A stretch of 7,566 nucleotides of DNA from Parcubacteria group bacterium SW_4_49_11 (lineage in GTDB: Bacteria; Patescibacteriota; Minisyncoccia; SW-4-49-11), in assembly GCA_003021915.1 (NCBI GenBank), contig PXOY01000013.1, positions 1 to 7,566 of the forward strand, given 5' to 3'. The position numbers and the translations under genes were made by a program. Below, one piece after another: positions 1 to 5,206 of this stretch (the first letter of the stretch is position 1; every line of letters starts with the position of its first letter). The notes beneath the pieces are model-generated. The model searched no databases. It was given only the letters and a program-made list of their open reading frames with translations, and had not been told where the DNA came from.

Positions 1-39
1 CTGACGCCCGAAGCGTTCGACACGTACAGTAGCAAGTAG
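1..39 (+). CDS. Possible C-terminal end of an upstream gene (partial)
   Basis: Reading from base 1 in frame 1 gives 12 residues (LTPEAFDTYSSK) followed by a TAG stop at 37-39. The gap to rnhB is short and on the same strand, so this could be the last codons of a co-transcribed gene that starts before the window. Twelve residues are too few to name a family, and a chance open frame cannot be excluded. Confidence 0.3.
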   Translation: MTPEAFDTYSSK

Positions 40-56
40 CTCGTAGCAGGTAGCAA
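29..56. repeat. Four-copy heptamer tandem repeat before rnhB
   Basis: Four consecutive 7-bp units, GTAGCAA, GTAGCTC, GTAGCAG and GTAGCAA, fill the gap between the possible upstream stop and the rnhB start. GTAGC is constant and only the last two bases of each unit vary. Every unit carries a TAG, in successive frames, so the tract stops all three plus-strand frames. The AGG at 48-50 inside the third and fourth units is the only Shine-Dalgarno-like element for rnhB. Confidence 0.75.
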
Positions 57-61
57 GACTA

Positions 62-676
62 ATGAAACAAACCTCCCCAACAGCAATCATCGGCGTGGAC
101 GAGGCGGGGCGTGGCCCGTTGGCCGGGCCGATTGTGGCGGCGGCCGTGTGGTTACCGTTGGAGAGGGTGGAGGATTGGTACGCCGAAGAGAGGAGCACGC
201 TTCCGTGGCTCACCGACTCCAAAAAGGTAACCGAAAAACGGCGCGAAATTTTGTGTGAAGACATTCAGAAGCGGGCCGTGGCGTACGAGGTTTCGTTTGT
301 GAGTCCCACGCTTATCGATCAGTTCAATATTCGCCAGGCTACGCACATGGCCCAGACCGAAGCGGTGGAAGGCTGTTGTCTCAATATAGAACATACTATC
401 TCCATCCGCGTGGACGGCGGAGAACAGATCCCCGACCTTCCCTACCCGCAAGAGGCAATCGTCAACGGTGACGCGCGCGAGATCAGCATCTCAGCCGCGT
501 CCATTTTGGCCAAAGTCTCGCGCGATCGGTATATGATCGAGCAAGAGCGGGTGTATCCCGCCTACGGCTTCGCCAAGCACAAAGGCTACGGCACCAAAGC
601 TCACCGCGAGGCAATCCGGACTCACGGCTTAAGTCCGCTCCACCGCAAAACCTTCTGTCAAAAGACCTCCGCGTAG
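62..676 (+). CDS. rnhB: Ribonuclease HII
   Basis: RNase HII cuts the RNA strand of RNA/DNA hybrids and nicks 5' of single ribonucleotides embedded in DNA, starting ribonucleotide excision repair in the cytoplasm. The 204-residue product has the usual family length. It opens with the signature GVDEAGRGPLAGP at residues 11-23, which supplies catalytic D13 and E14. TDSKK follows at 51-55. The third and fourth metal ligands are expected at D118 (in VDGG) and D137 (in VNGD), a spacing close to that of E. coli D108 and D126. ISAASILAKVSRDRYM and the C-terminal GYGTKAHREAI segment are also typical. The ATG at 62 places the first motif at the normal distance from the N terminus. Its ribosome site is weak (AGG at 48-50). 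No key residue is missing, and the gene looks intact. Confidence 0.97.
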   Translation: MKQTSPTAIIGVDEAGRGPLAGPIVAAAVWLPLERVEDWYAEERSTLPWLTDSKKVTEKRREILCEDIQKRAVAYEVSFVSPTLIDQFNIRQATHMAQTEAVEGCCLNIEHTISIRVDGGEQIPDLPYPQEAIVNGDAREISISAASILAKVSRDRYMIEQERVYPAYGFAKHKGYGTKAHREAIRTHGLSPLHRKTFCQKTSA

Positions 677-737
677 AAACCGAAGGCCCGGGCAAACCTC
701 GCTGTCTTCTTTGTTCTCGGCGTAACAGTAGCTTTTT

Positions 738-770
738 CAAAAGAAAACAACCGAAGATGGCTTCGGTTGT
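738..770 (-). terminator. Intrinsic terminator of the minus-strand gene 786-1208
   Basis: A perfect 10-bp inverted repeat, ACAACCGAAG (747-756) and CTTCGGTTGT (761-770), has a 4-nt loop. On the minus strand it is followed by TTTTCTTTTG, a U-rich tail. It lies 16 bases past the stop of the minus-strand gene. On the plus strand no T-run follows, so it is not an obvious terminator for rnhB. Confidence 0.85.
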
Positions 771-785
771 CGGCTTCCCCCATGA

Positions 786-1208
786 TCATTCCTGATTTAT
801 CTTCACGGTAACCCAGGGGGCTTCTTCCGGATTCTTGCTCTCGTCGATGTCGATGCTTACTGCATCGATTGTTTCCGCTTCTTCCTGAATGGCCTTCGTA
901 CGTTTTACGTTATCCGGTCCTTCCGGGAAGAAGCTATGGAGGGTGGATCCATCGTTTTCGCAGAGCGCCCCTCGCCCGTTTGGCCGGTTGAAGGTCTCTA
1001 TGTTCTCGAGGCGGAGAAGAAGGTTTTGCACCTTCTCTTTCTCACACGGTTTGGTGCTTACCGTTTGCTCGTTGGTTGGTTGGCCCGCCTCGTTGAGAAG
1101 CTCCTCCGCTTGTTTTTTGAGCTCGTCCGCTTGTTGGAGAATTGGATATTCCCCCTGTAGGAATACGCCGGCAGCAAATCCGATGAGGATGTAGAGTATG
1201 CCTTTCAT
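786..1208 (-). CDS. Small membrane-anchored protein of unknown function
   Basis: The family is not recognised. The 140-residue product starts with one hydrophobic segment (about residues 4-18, ILYILIGFAAGVF) after a single lysine, which reads as an N-terminal signal anchor or uncleaved signal peptide. Next comes a Gln/Glu/Lys/Leu-rich helical stretch (about 25-41) that could form a coiled coil, then a polar region with cysteines near residues 55 and 83, and an acidic C-terminal third. This suggests a protein tethered to the membrane with an extracytoplasmic soluble domain. The start is well supported: GGAGG lies at 1214-1218 on the minus strand, 5 nt before the ATG. A terminator follows the stop and a promoter lies upstream, so the gene is probably monocistronic and divergent from the next gene. 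The plus-strand open frames opposite it lack such signals. Confidence 0.75.
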   Translation of the reverse strand: MKGILYILIGFAAGVFLQGEYPILQQADELKKQAEELLNEAGQPTNEQTVSTKPCEKEKVQNLLLRLENIETFNRPNGRGALCENDGSTLHSFFPEGPDNVKRTKAIQEEAETIDAVSIDIDESKNPEEAPWVTVKINQE

Positions 1209-1243
1209 AAAAACCTCCGTGATGTAGGAATGTGCAGAATCAT

Positions 1244-1272
1244 GTCTTACTACAAAATGTGAAAATTGTCAA
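1244..1272 (-). promoter_or_regulatory. Probable promoter of the small membrane-protein gene
   Basis: On the minus strand a perfect TTGACA (1272-1267) is followed after 17 bases by TAAGAC (1249-1244), a weak -10 that keeps the TA of the consensus. The predicted transcript would start near 1237, giving a leader of about 30 nt containing the GGAGG site. The -10 is poor, so confidence is moderate. Confidence 0.5.
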
Positions 1273-1316
1273 GAGCATTTATCAATTGGTTCCTGTTTAC
1301 AGCGCTTCTTGTTACG

Positions 1317-1345
1317 TTGACAATCGGCTATCAGAGCCCTATGAT
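1317..1345 (+). promoter_or_regulatory. Near-consensus sigma-70-type promoter of the ATP-grasp-like gene
   Basis: TTGACA (1317-1322), a 17-bp spacer and TATGAT (1340-1345) form an almost ideal housekeeping promoter. Transcription would start near 1352, leaving a leader of about 90 nt before the ATG at 1443. It diverges from the minus-strand promoter at 1244-1272, with the two -35 boxes only 44 bp apart, so one regulator could reach both. Confidence 0.8.
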
Positions 1346-1374
1346 AGGGAGAGGAGTAGTTCTAAGATTAATAG

Positions 1375-1408
1375 GGAGCCTCTGAAAGGACAAGCTTTGA
1401 GGGGCTCC
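1375..1408 (+). promoter_or_regulatory. Stem-loop in the 5' leader of the ATP-grasp-like gene
   Basis: Bases 1375-1388 can pair with 1395-1408 around the loop GACAAG. The result is a 14-bp stem with one G-U pair and one G-G mismatch, closed at its base by GGAGCC/GGCTCC. A run of five T's begins about 10 bases further on (1419-1423). The position between promoter and start codon suggests an attenuator-like or mRNA-stabilising element. The T-run is too distant for a textbook terminator and no alternative antiterminator pairing was identified. Confidence 0.5.
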
Positions 1409-1442
1409 ATTGTTGATCTTTTTCCATGGAGAATTACGCTAA

Positions 1443-2645
1443 ATGGATACCCGAAACGGATACGTTGATCTGAAACATCGTATTGAGGCCACAGGAATTG
1501 GCTATGGAACTCTGCAGGGAGTCTCTTGGCTCATGGGCGACAAGCCTTTGGAAATTTCTCCGACCATTCAACAGCAAATTCGCGAGCTTGAAGAGCTGCT
1601 ATCCTGGATGTCGCAATGTATTCGCAGGTCCTACAGTGGTGGACAATGTCTCCCACTGAAAACCCTGTTGGGCGATAAAGTTCCCAGTGTTATTCCATAT
1701 GTCTACGACGGACGTTTGGAATCGCTCTTCCGCTTGGATATTGCGGTGGATGTCAACGAGCAGATATATGTCACCGAACGCGAAGAATGTGGCGGAGCAT
1801 TAGGCATTTTATATGCCCTCGTTCAAGGGTATGATGTCCCTTACGACATTCACGAACGGGTGAAAGACGCACTTCCGCCCCAAACAGAACATTTTTGTAT
1901 TGTTCTGACCAAAGATTGGTGGGAGTACGAGCAAGATTTGCGCGTATTCACTCACGCCATGCGGGAGGTCGGTGTCTCCACCTCGTTCTATTATGCTGAA
2001 GAGCTGACCCTCGAGAGCTTCCACGAGCATACGACACTCTTCCTCTTCGGGTACTTTGACAATTTTGCCCGTTACGAAGACGAAAAGTGGGTACTCGATC
2101 CGTTACCCTCAAACGTGTACATGCTTAATCCGCGAGCATTTTATCGGGAGAGTAAAGTTCTGCTTACGCTTCCGTTTATGCCGTTTGCTGACAAAGTCTT
2201 TCCTGACGAGAAAAAACTACAGAGGCTCCAGAAGTACATTCCGTGGACGATTCCTATTTCTCCGCGTGCTCCCATGGCCATTAATTGGGCAGAGATCATC
2301 GAGAATCAGAGGCAATACATCATCAAAGATGCTGCCTATGACGGTCAAAATATCTCCTGGGGAGGCCGTGGTGTTCAGATGGATAAACAATCGAAAATGC
2401 AGTTTGAAGAGGAAATCAAACTCGCGTTTGCCGGAGATTATCCGCGTGTACTCCAAGAAAAGGTGCATCAACGCACCTACCAGGTGAATTACTACACACC
2501 TGAAGGACAGGTGGAATGCATGCCTAAAGCACGGATGCGGCTTTCGCCCTTTTTTATCAAGAAAAAAGGACACTTCCCTTTTGCATTAATGCCTAAACGG
2601 GAAGTTTGTCTCAACGATACACAACGTGTATCGTTTTTTTTTTAT
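1443..2645 (+). CDS. Uncharacterised protein with ATP-grasp-like features; 3' end altered
   Basis: The product resembles the circularly permuted or glutathionylspermidine-synthase-like ATP-grasp proteins, which join an amine to a carboxylate using ATP. The substrate cannot be told. Visible blocks in order: RLDIAVD (97-103) followed by TEREECGG (111-118), like the acid-rich 'R-x-D...E...GG' segment; an alternating strand/helix region (about 150-230); IIKDAAYDG with candidate nucleotide lysine K295; glycine-rich GGRGV (307-311); LQEKV (337-341); and the basic block KARMRLSPFF (362-371). The ATG at 1443 follows an in-frame TAA directly and has GGAG at 1428-1431. The open frame continues to 2789, but from about residue 400 it runs through a terminator and into the insertion-sequence end, so those residues are not considered native. 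With nine rather than ten T's at 2634-2643, a stop would fall at the TAA at 2647-2649, giving about 401 residues. The family call is inference from motifs. Confidence 0.65.
2614..2643 (+). terminator. Intrinsic terminator at the end of the ATP-grasp-like gene
   Basis: ACGATACAC (2614-2622) pairs perfectly with GTGTATCGT (2626-2634) around a 3-nt loop, and an uninterrupted run of ten T's (2634-2643) follows. This is a textbook Rho-independent terminator. It overlaps the last codons of the open frame, and it also shields the adjacent insertion sequence from incoming transcription. Confidence 0.88.
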
Positions 2646-2653
2646 CTAAAAAC

Positions 2654-2671
2654 CCCCAGCTTTAGCTGGGG
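2654..2671 (+). repeat. Left-end hairpin of the insertion sequence
   Basis: CCCCAGC (2654-2660) and GCTGGGG (2665-2671) form a perfect 7-bp stem with a TTTA loop. A small palindrome preceded by A's near the left edge is the type of structure recognised by Y1 transposases of the IS200/IS605 family. Confidence 0.75.
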
Positions 2672-2698
2672 TGTACGTTGGCAAGGCAAGGCCGTTAC

Positions 2699-2728
2699 AC
2701 TAAAGCCGCCCGGAAGGGCGGCTTTAGT
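2699..2728 (+). promoter_or_regulatory. 13-bp GNRA-capped stem-loop in the tnpA leader
   Basis: Bases 2699-2711 pair perfectly with 2716-2728, giving a 13-bp stem capped by GGAA, a GNRA-type tetraloop. It sits between the left-end hairpin and tnpA. In the well-studied Salmonella IS200 the leader holds a transcription-blocking hairpin and another that hides the ribosome site, and this stem may play the first role. No strong T-run follows, so termination is not assured. Confidence 0.65.
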
Positions 2729-2739
2729 AGTTAAAGAGA

Positions 2740-2767
2740 TACGTTTTTATGCGGTCAGAAAAACGTA
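2740..2767 (+). promoter_or_regulatory. Stem-loop enclosing the tnpA start codon
   Basis: TACGTTTTT (2740-2748) is an exact 9-bp inverted repeat with AAAAACGTA (2759-2767). The 10-nt loop begins with the tnpA ATG at 2749-2751. In the mRNA the start codon would sit in a tight loop and the only ribosome-site-like bases (GAGAT, 2736-2740) would be pressed against the stem. This suggests translational repression of the transposase. Confidence 0.6.
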
Positions 2768-3204
2768 CCATACGAACATTATCACATAGTTTTTATGATT
2801 TAAAATATCATATAGTGTGGACGCCTAAATATCGTGGAAAGGCATTAAGGAGTCAAAAGATCAAAGATGAAGTACGGAGAATACTCGAGCAGATATGCAA
2901 ATGGAAGAAATGGGAAATAATAGAGTTACACATAGAAGAAGATCATATTCATCTTTGCATACTTTTGACTCCGAGAGATTCCATTTCCTATGTAATGCAA
3001 GTGTTGAAAGGAAAATCTTCAGCATGGCTCAAGAAAAAGATTAAGAATAAGCACGGTTTGTACGAACGGAAATCGCTTTGGGCCAGGGGATACTTTGCGT
3101 CAACGATAGGAATGGATGAGTATATCATCCGAAGATATGTACGTCATCAGGATACGCACCATAAAATCTCTCAGCCATCACTCTTTGACAAAGCAGAAAC
3201 ATGA
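2749..3204 (+). CDS. tnpA: IS200/IS605-family transposase TnpA (Y1 HUH nuclease)
   Basis: This enzyme cuts and rejoins single-stranded DNA at the ends of its element through a covalent 5'-phosphotyrosine link, as a dimer. The 151-residue product has normal family length. It begins with the strand YDLKYHIVWTPKYR (16-29). The metal-binding HUH motif is H66-I67-H68 in EEDHIHLCI, and the catalytic tyrosine is Y130 in the helix EYIIRRYVRHQ, with Q134 four residues later, matching Y127 and Q131 of IS608 TnpA. KGKSSAWLKKK (87-97) and LWARGYFAST (110-119) are also characteristic. All catalytic residues are present, so it may be active. The ATG at 2749 has only a weak ribosome site (GAGAT) and lies in a hairpin loop, consistent with low expression. 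No partner TnpB is encoded. Confidence 0.95.
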   Translation: MRSEKRTIRTLSHSFYDLKYHIVWTPKYRGKALRSQKIKDEVRRILEQICKWKKWEIIELHIEEDHIHLCILLTPRDSISYVMQVLKGKSSAWLKKKIKNKHGLYERKSLWARGYFASTIGMDEYIIRRYVRHQDTHHKISQPSLFDKAET

Positions 3205-3217
3205 AGAGTGCCACTGC

Positions 3218-3232
3218 GCCGGCGTAGCCGGC
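3218..3232 (+). repeat. GC-rich palindrome downstream of tnpA
   Basis: Two copies of the self-complementary hexamer GCCGGC (3218-3223 and 3227-3232) flank GTA, giving a 6-bp stem with a 3-nt loop just after the tnpA stop. It may be a secondary structure of the right end of the element. The very short stem leaves its role uncertain. Confidence 0.45.
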
Positions 3233-3242
3233 AGGATAAAAG

Positions 3243-3272
3243 CCACCTACTCTTCGAGTAGGTGGTCTTTTA
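3243..3272 (+). repeat. Right-end hairpin of the insertion sequence, also terminator-like
   Basis: CCACCTACTC (3243-3252) and GAGTAGGTGG (3256-3265) form a perfect 10-bp stem with a TTC loop, followed by TCTTTTA. An A-rich foot (AAAAGCC) precedes it, matching the foot of the left hairpin. It probably serves as the transposase-binding structure of the right end. The short T-run could also end tnpA transcription before the infB promoter. Confidence 0.75.
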
Positions 3273-3276
3273 CTTA

Positions 3277-3306
3277 TTTACAACTGACGAGTTGTTATGC
3301 TATATT
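3277..3306 (+). promoter_or_regulatory. Promoter of infB with extended -10
   Basis: TTTACA (3277-3282), an 18-bp spacer and TATATT (3301-3306) form a sigma-70-type promoter. The bases TGC directly before the -10 give it an extended -10 (TGn). Transcription would begin near 3313, leaving a leader of under 20 nt. The spacer contains an inverted repeat, ACAACT-GACG-AGTTGT (3280-3295), which could be an operator. The -35 abuts the right edge of the insertion sequence, so part of it may have been formed by the insertion. Confidence 0.6.
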
Positions 3307-3330
3307 TGAGAATTGACTTATTAGATACCT

Positions 3331-4842
3331 ATGGCCGAAAACACTGCCAATACCATTCAAGAACGACACCCCATTATTACCATTATGGGGCATATCGACC
3401 ACGGAAAGACGAGCCTCTTGGACTATATTCGCGAGTCGCGCGTAACGTCCCGAGAAGCGGGCGGTATTACTCAGCACGTCGGCGCGTATCAGGTGCAAAA
3501 AAACAGCCGGACGCTTACGTTCATTGACACGCCGGGCCACGAAGCGTTTCAAGCGATTCGCACGCGCGGGATAAAAACTTCAGACATCCTTGTCATTGTG
3601 ATCGCGGCGGACGAAGGCATCAAACCCCAAACCGAAGAGTCTATTCAGAACGCCAAAGCGACCGGCCTCCCGATTGTCGTCGCTTTAACCAAAATCGACA
3701 AAGAAGAGACCAACGTGGACAAAATTAAAGCAGAGCTTGCCGAGCGGGAACTCACGCCCGAGGAATGGGGCGGCGAAACGGTTGTGACCGGCCTTTCTTC
3801 TGTTACAGGTGAAGGAGTAGACACCTTTCTCGAAATGCTCACCCTGGTCACGGAGGTCAACGAAATTACGGCCAACTACAACCCCGAATACACCGACGGA
3901 TTTGTACTGGAGTCCTTCCTGGACTCCAAAGCCGGCCCGCTCTGCGACGTAATCGTCCAGAACGGGAAACTCTGCACCGGCGACGTAGTGCTCGTAGGCA
4001 CGCAAACCTATGGCAAAGCGCGCCGCATGAACAACCCGCAAGGCGAGGCGCTCAAAGAAGCTCACCCCGGCCAGCCGGTGCGTATTCTCGGGCTCAAAAA
4101 TGTCGCCGAAGCGGGCAGTCAATTCCGCGTAGTGGAGAGCGAGCGCGAGGCGCTCAACGTGATTGAAGAGCACACCAAAAAACCCGCGAACGAGCCGGTT
4201 ATGCAGTTCTTCATGAAGCAGGAGAAGAACGAACTGAATCTCATCCTCAAAGCGGATTCCGGGGGCTCGTTGGAAGCAATCGAATACGCGCTCGATCAAA
4301 TTGTGCAGGAAGAAATTGAAATTACCATTCTCAATAAAAGCGTCGGGCAAGTTACCGCCTCAGACATTCAAGAAGCAAGGGCCGAAGACGCGCTCATCCT
4401 CGCCTTTGGAGTAAAAGAAAACAAAAAGACGATGCAGATGGCCGAACGACAGAACGTGCGCATCAAGCACTATCGCCTCATTTACGAGCTGACCGATGAA
4501 ATTCGAGATCTCCTGGAAAAAATGCAGGAGCCCAAGATTCAACGTAACGACTTTGGAACTCTCAACATTCTCCGAGTGTTCAAGGAAGAGAAAAAATCCA
4601 TCATCTTAGGCGGTCGCGTCACCGAAGGCAAGATGAAGAAGGGCTCGCTCGTGGAAATCTCCAATGGAGAGGAAGTCATTATTCGTGGTAAAATGGCCGA
4701 ACTCCAGCACAACAAAGAACCGGCGGACGAAGTGGAGCAGGGACGCGAATGTGGAATTCGCCTCAACATCCAGTTCAAAAACGCTTCTCCCAAGGATGGC
4801 CACACGCTCTACAGTTACGAAGAGGTTACCCAAGAACTCTAG
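3331..4842 (+). CDS. infB: Translation initiation factor IF-2 (short form)
   Basis: IF-2 is a GTPase that brings initiator fMet-tRNA to the 30S subunit and promotes 50S joining. The 503-residue product lacks the long N-terminal region of E. coli IF-2 and begins about 15 residues before the G domain, as is common in reduced CPR bacteria. G-domain motifs: G1 GHIDHGKT (20-27), G2 with GGITQHVGAY (44-53), G3 DTPGH (66-70, catalytic H70), G4 TKID (120-123, usually NKID) and G5 SSVTGEG (156-162). The beta-barrel domain II follows (about 190-280), then domain III and the C-terminal fMet-tRNA-binding barrel, ending in ECGIRLNIQFKNASPKDG (479-496). The ATG at 3331 has no clear Shine-Dalgarno site and a leader of under 20 nt. 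The gene starts a transcription unit with rbfA 4 nt downstream. In many bacteria nusA precedes infB, but here the insertion sequence does. Confidence 0.97.
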   Translation: MAENTANTIQERHPIITIMGHIDHGKTSLLDYIRESRVTSREAGGITQHVGAYQVQKNSRTLTFIDTPGHEAFQAIRTRGIKTSDILVIVIAADEGIKPQTEESIQNAKATGLPIVVALTKIDKEETNVDKIKAELAERELTPEEWGGETVVTGLSSVTGEGVDTFLEMLTLVTEVNEITANYNPEYTDGFVLESFLDSKAGPLCDVIVQNGKLCTGDVVLVGTQTYGKARRMNNPQGEALKEAHPGQPVRILGLKNVAEAGSQFRVVESEREALNVIEEHTKKPANEPVMQFFMKQEKNELNLILKADSGGSLEAIEYALDQIVQEEIEITILNKSVGQVTASDIQEARAEDALILAFGVKENKKTMQMAERQNVRIKHYRLIYELTDEIRDLLEKMQEPKIQRNDFGTLNILRVFKEEKKSIILGGRVTEGKMKKGSLVEISNGEEVIIRGKMAELQHNKEPADEVEQGRECGIRLNIQFKNASPKDGHTLYSYEEVTQEL

Positions 4843-4846
4843 CGCT

Positions 4847-5206
4847 ATGGAGGATCGCACTCAACTGCGCATTAACGAATTCATTCGCGACCACCTTTCT
4901 GAGATTATGCACCGTTCGTTGGAGGTTACGCCGGACCGGTTGGTGACAGTGACGCGGGTGGAGACCTCCCCCGATCTCTCGCAGGCCTACGTGTACGTAA
5001 CCGTGTGGCCCAAAGAGGTACGCGGCAGCACGCTTCATCAAATCCGTAAACAGGCGTCTCAATTTCGGGGAGAACTGGATGATATCCTCAAGAGACGCCG
5101 AACGCCGAAGCTTTTATTCCGCGTTGACGAAGGAGCGAATGAGGTCCCGCACATTCAGCAGGTATTTGAACAGATCGATGAAGAACGAGACGAATCTCCA
5201 GAATAA
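4847..5206 (+). CDS. rbfA: 30S ribosome-binding factor RbfA
   Basis: RbfA is a small KH-fold protein that binds the immature 30S subunit and helps mature the 5' end and central helices of 16S rRNA. It also aids cold adaptation. The 119-residue product has typical length and pattern: RINEFIRDHLSEIM near the N terminus, then VTVTRVETSPDLSQAYVYVTV (33-53), which carries the conserved 'V-x-x-S-x-D-L-x-x-A-x-V-Y' strand signature, the helix with IRKQASQFRGEL, and TPKLLFRVDEG (86-96). The open frame extends upstream inside infB, but the ATG at 4847, 4 nt after the infB stop, gives the normal N terminus. No ribosome site lies at a good distance, so translation is probably coupled to infB. Its last 29 bases overlap the start of the DHH gene. 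Confidence 0.95.
   Translation: MEDRTQLRINEFIRDHLSEIMHRSLEVTPDRLVTVTRVETSPDLSQAYVYVTVWPKEVRGSTLHQIRKQASQFRGELDDILKRRRTPKLLFRVDEGANEVPHIQQVFEQIDEERDESPE

Larger units (their letters stand above)
2646..3276 (+). mobile_element. IS200/IS605-family insertion sequence, tnpA only
   Basis: A single Y1 HUH transposase gene (2749-3204) is bracketed by subterminal hairpins, as expected for this family, which moves as single-stranded DNA and has no terminal inverted repeats or target duplication. The left hairpin is at 2654-2671, preceded by an A-rich foot (AAAAACC). The right hairpin is at 3243-3265, preceded by a similar foot (AAAAGCC). These A-rich feet are where the family's guide tetranucleotides lie. 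No tnpB follows. The region is visibly more AT-rich than infB or rnhB, which fits a recent arrival. The exact cleavage sites cannot be read without an empty-site sequence. The left edge probably lies just after the T-run at 2643 and the right edge within about 3266-3280. Confidence 0.8.

Noticed and set aside
889..1194. Plus-strand open frames of 101 and 74 residues opposite the small membrane-protein gene
   Set aside because: They lack a ribosome site. The minus-strand frame has GGAGG, a membrane anchor, a terminator and a promoter, so these are its antisense shadows.
1232..1468. 78-residue plus-strand open frame before the ATP-grasp-like gene
   Set aside because: It spans the near-consensus promoter and the leader hairpin, has no ribosome site and shows no recognisable pattern.
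2056..2487. 143-residue open frame inside the ATP-grasp-like gene, and the antisense frame at 2217-2573
   Set aside because: Both lie in shifted frames of a gene whose own frame carries the conserved blocks, and they are basic or low-pattern sequences typical of shadows.
3205..3276. Guide-RNA (omega-RNA-like) or tnpB remnant downstream of tnpA
   Set aside because: Only short hairpins are present. There is no TnpB coding trace, so a right-end structure is sufficient explanation.
3685..4350. 221-residue antisense open frame within infB
   Set aside because: It is long only because infB codon use leaves the opposite strand open. infB is unambiguous here.
4664..4846. Upstream extension of the rbfA frame inside infB
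   Set aside because: It does not resemble RbfA. The ATG at 4847 gives the family-length protein next to the infB stop.
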